From positions 1 through 7,126 of the forward strand of contig JAQCKL010000234.1 of assembly GCA_027592485.1 (NCBI GenBank): a stretch of DNA of 7,126 nucleotides, given 5' to 3'. Shown here in pieces: positions 6,303 to 7,126 of the stretch. The notes below the pieces were generated by a model. That model had not been told where the DNA came from. It made no database searches and saw only the letters and a list, made by a program, of their open reading frames with translations. The translations under genes were made by a program, and so were the position numbers. The first letter of the stretch is position 1. Every line of letters starts with the position of its first letter. This DNA comes from Cyanobacteriota bacterium. GTDB taxonomy: Bacteria > Cyanobacteriota > Cyanobacteriia > Phormidesmidales > Phormidesmidaceae.

Positions 6303-6421
6303 CAAACCTGCCCACAATGGCTGAAAACGACCTGTGCCCTTCATTCTACGGTGAAGTGTCGTGACTCCTGCCTGGTAATCTTGCCATGGCCCCAGGCCCT
6401 TATCTAGGAAGGGATTCACAG

Positions 6422-6465
6422 AATGTTAATCTAGCGAATACGCTCTACAGCGTTTATTTAACATT
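6422..6465. promoter_or_regulatory. Nested inverted repeats upstream of hemE
   Basis: The outer pair AATGTTAA (6422-6429) and TTAACATT (6458-6465) is a perfect 8-bp inverted repeat. Inside it, ACGCT (6440-6444) and AGCGT (6449-6453) form a perfect 5-bp stem with a 4-base loop CTAC. The element ends 13 bases before the hemE ATG and lies in the region shared with the divergent lyase gene. It could be an operator, a leader hairpin or both. I see no convincing -35/-10 pair for hemE. Confidence 0.4.
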
Positions 6466-6478
6466 GGTGAAGTTTCTA

Positions 6479-7126
6479 ATGACCGTACAGGATCAGGTGC
6501 CTTATTTGCTCAGGGCAACTCGGGGAGAGACCCTGGATCGGCCCCCCGTTTGGATGATGCGCCAAGCGGGTCGATACATGAAGGTCTATCGGGACTTGCG
6601 TGAAAAATACCCGTCTTTCCGCGATCGCTCCGAGAATCCTGATCTGGCCATTGAGATCTCCCTCCAACCTTGGCGGGCTTTTCGCCCCGATGGGGTGATC
6701 ATGTTCTCCGACATTTTGACCCCCCTCACTGGCATGGGGATCCCCTTCGACATTGTGGAGAGCCAGGGGCCGATCATTGATCCGCCGATTCGCTCCCAAG
6801 CCCAGGTGGATGCGGTCCATGAGTTAGATCCCGAAACCGCCCTTCCCTATATCCGCACCATCTTGCAAACCCTCCGTAGCGAGGTGAATAACGAAGCTGC
6901 GGTACTAGGCTTCGTCGGTTCCCCTTGGACCCTGGCGGCCTACGCCGTAGAAGGCAAGACCTCCAAGACCTACGCCAACATCAAGGGCATGGCTTTCTCA
7001 GAGCCCGCCCTGCTGCACCAACTCCTGAGTAAGTTGGCCGACAATATCGGCACCTACGCCTTTCTCTATATCAGTGGCAGCGCTGGGGTATTTGACCTGA
7101 TGGGTGAGTCAGGTGTAGATATCGTC
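6479..7126 (+). CDS. hemE: Uroporphyrinogen decarboxylase HemE, N-terminal part (cut by window end)
   Basis: HemE removes the carboxyl groups of the four acetate side chains of uroporphyrinogen III to give coproporphyrinogen III, in the cytoplasm, on the path to haem, chlorophyll and bilins. 216 codons are present of the usual ~350. The substrate-binding motif MRQAGRY (27-33), the catalytic-Asp motif FSDIL (Asp78) and GFVGSPWTLAAYAVEG (144-159, with the active-site Tyr155) are intact. PPVWMMRQAGRYMKVYRDLR-type wording throughout is typical of cyanobacterial HemE. The ATG at 6479 is preceded by GGTGA at 6466-6470, eight bases away. From residue 195 (base 7061) the match drops sharply: after TYA the family normally continues RYQI..GAQVVQMFDSWAG, but here only fragments (SGSAGV, FD) remain. 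This may be bad sequence at the edge. It is divergent from the phycobiliprotein lyase gene. Confidence 0.95.
   Translation, partial: MTVQDQVPYLLRATRGETLDRPPVWMMRQAGRYMKVYRDLREKYPSFRDRSENPDLAIEISLQPWRAFRPDGVIMFSDILTPLTGMGIPFDIVESQGPIIDPPIRSQAQVDAVHELDPETALPYIRTILQTLRSEVNNEAAVLGFVGSPWTLAAYAVEGKTSKTYANIKGMAFSEPALLHQLLSKLADNIGTYAFLYISGSAGVFDLMGESGVDIV
7061..7126 (+). other. Right edge: hemE sequence departs from its family
   Basis: The hemE frame stays open here but residues 195-216 (ending in FDLMGESGVDIV) do not fit the strongly conserved region that should carry FDSWAG. The other two forward frames hit stop codons within about 45 bases, so a single frameshift does not restore the motif. Scrambled or chimeric contig-end sequence is the simplest explanation. 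Confidence 0.4.

Noticed and set aside
6476..6820. A 114-codon minus-strand open frame opposite hemE
   Set aside because: It is a shadow of hemE, whose motifs are unmistakable on the + strand.

Overview
The window looks like a chromosomal piece of a phycobilisome-containing, beta-carboxysome cyanobacterium. The evidence is at least seven copies of the cyanobacterial palindrome GCGATCGC (HIP1) in 7.1 kb, a CcmP-type carboxysome shell protein, an S-type phycobiliprotein lyase, and a HemE and a DnaG of cyanobacterial type. Base composition is moderately GC-rich by eye. I cannot name the genus. Both edges look ragged: the genes at either end are cut, and the outermost ~55-65 bases fit their protein families poorly, so the window may be a whole contig with unreliable ends.

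Left part (1-3415). The 3' end of a DUF1361 membrane protein gene on the + strand runs towards dnaG. The minus strand then carries, in transcription order, a small Nif11-domain protein (3415-3206), ccmP (3146-2508, TTG start) and dnaG (2348-426). Nif11 and ccmP are 59 bp apart and may share a transcript. dnaG has a 159-bp leader with a good sigma70-type promoter (TTGAAC-17-TAAAAT), followed by a perfect 7-bp dyad just downstream of the predicted transcription start.

Middle (3416-5826). A 209-bp divergent intergenic region with two small dyads leads into a 733-residue, single-pass membrane protein on the + strand. It has an N-terminal protein-kinase-like domain with its catalytic motifs lost (a pseudokinase), one transmembrane helix, and an extracytoplasmic PstS-like solute-binding domain. 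This is the most unusual protein in the window. It looks like a sensor that could couple ligand binding outside to a non-catalytic kinase fold inside.

Right part (5766-7126). A CpcS/CpeS-type phycobiliprotein lyase gene on the minus strand overlaps the 3' end of the pseudokinase gene by 61 bp, tail to tail. It is divergent from hemE (uroporphyrinogen decarboxylase), which runs off the right edge. The two share a functional theme: HemE feeds haem, chlorophyll and bilin synthesis, and the lyase attaches bilins to phycobiliproteins. Their shared intergenic region holds nested inverted repeats just upstream of hemE. No tRNA, rRNA, insertion sequence or CRISPR array was seen, and no gene-free stretch exceeds 300 bases.
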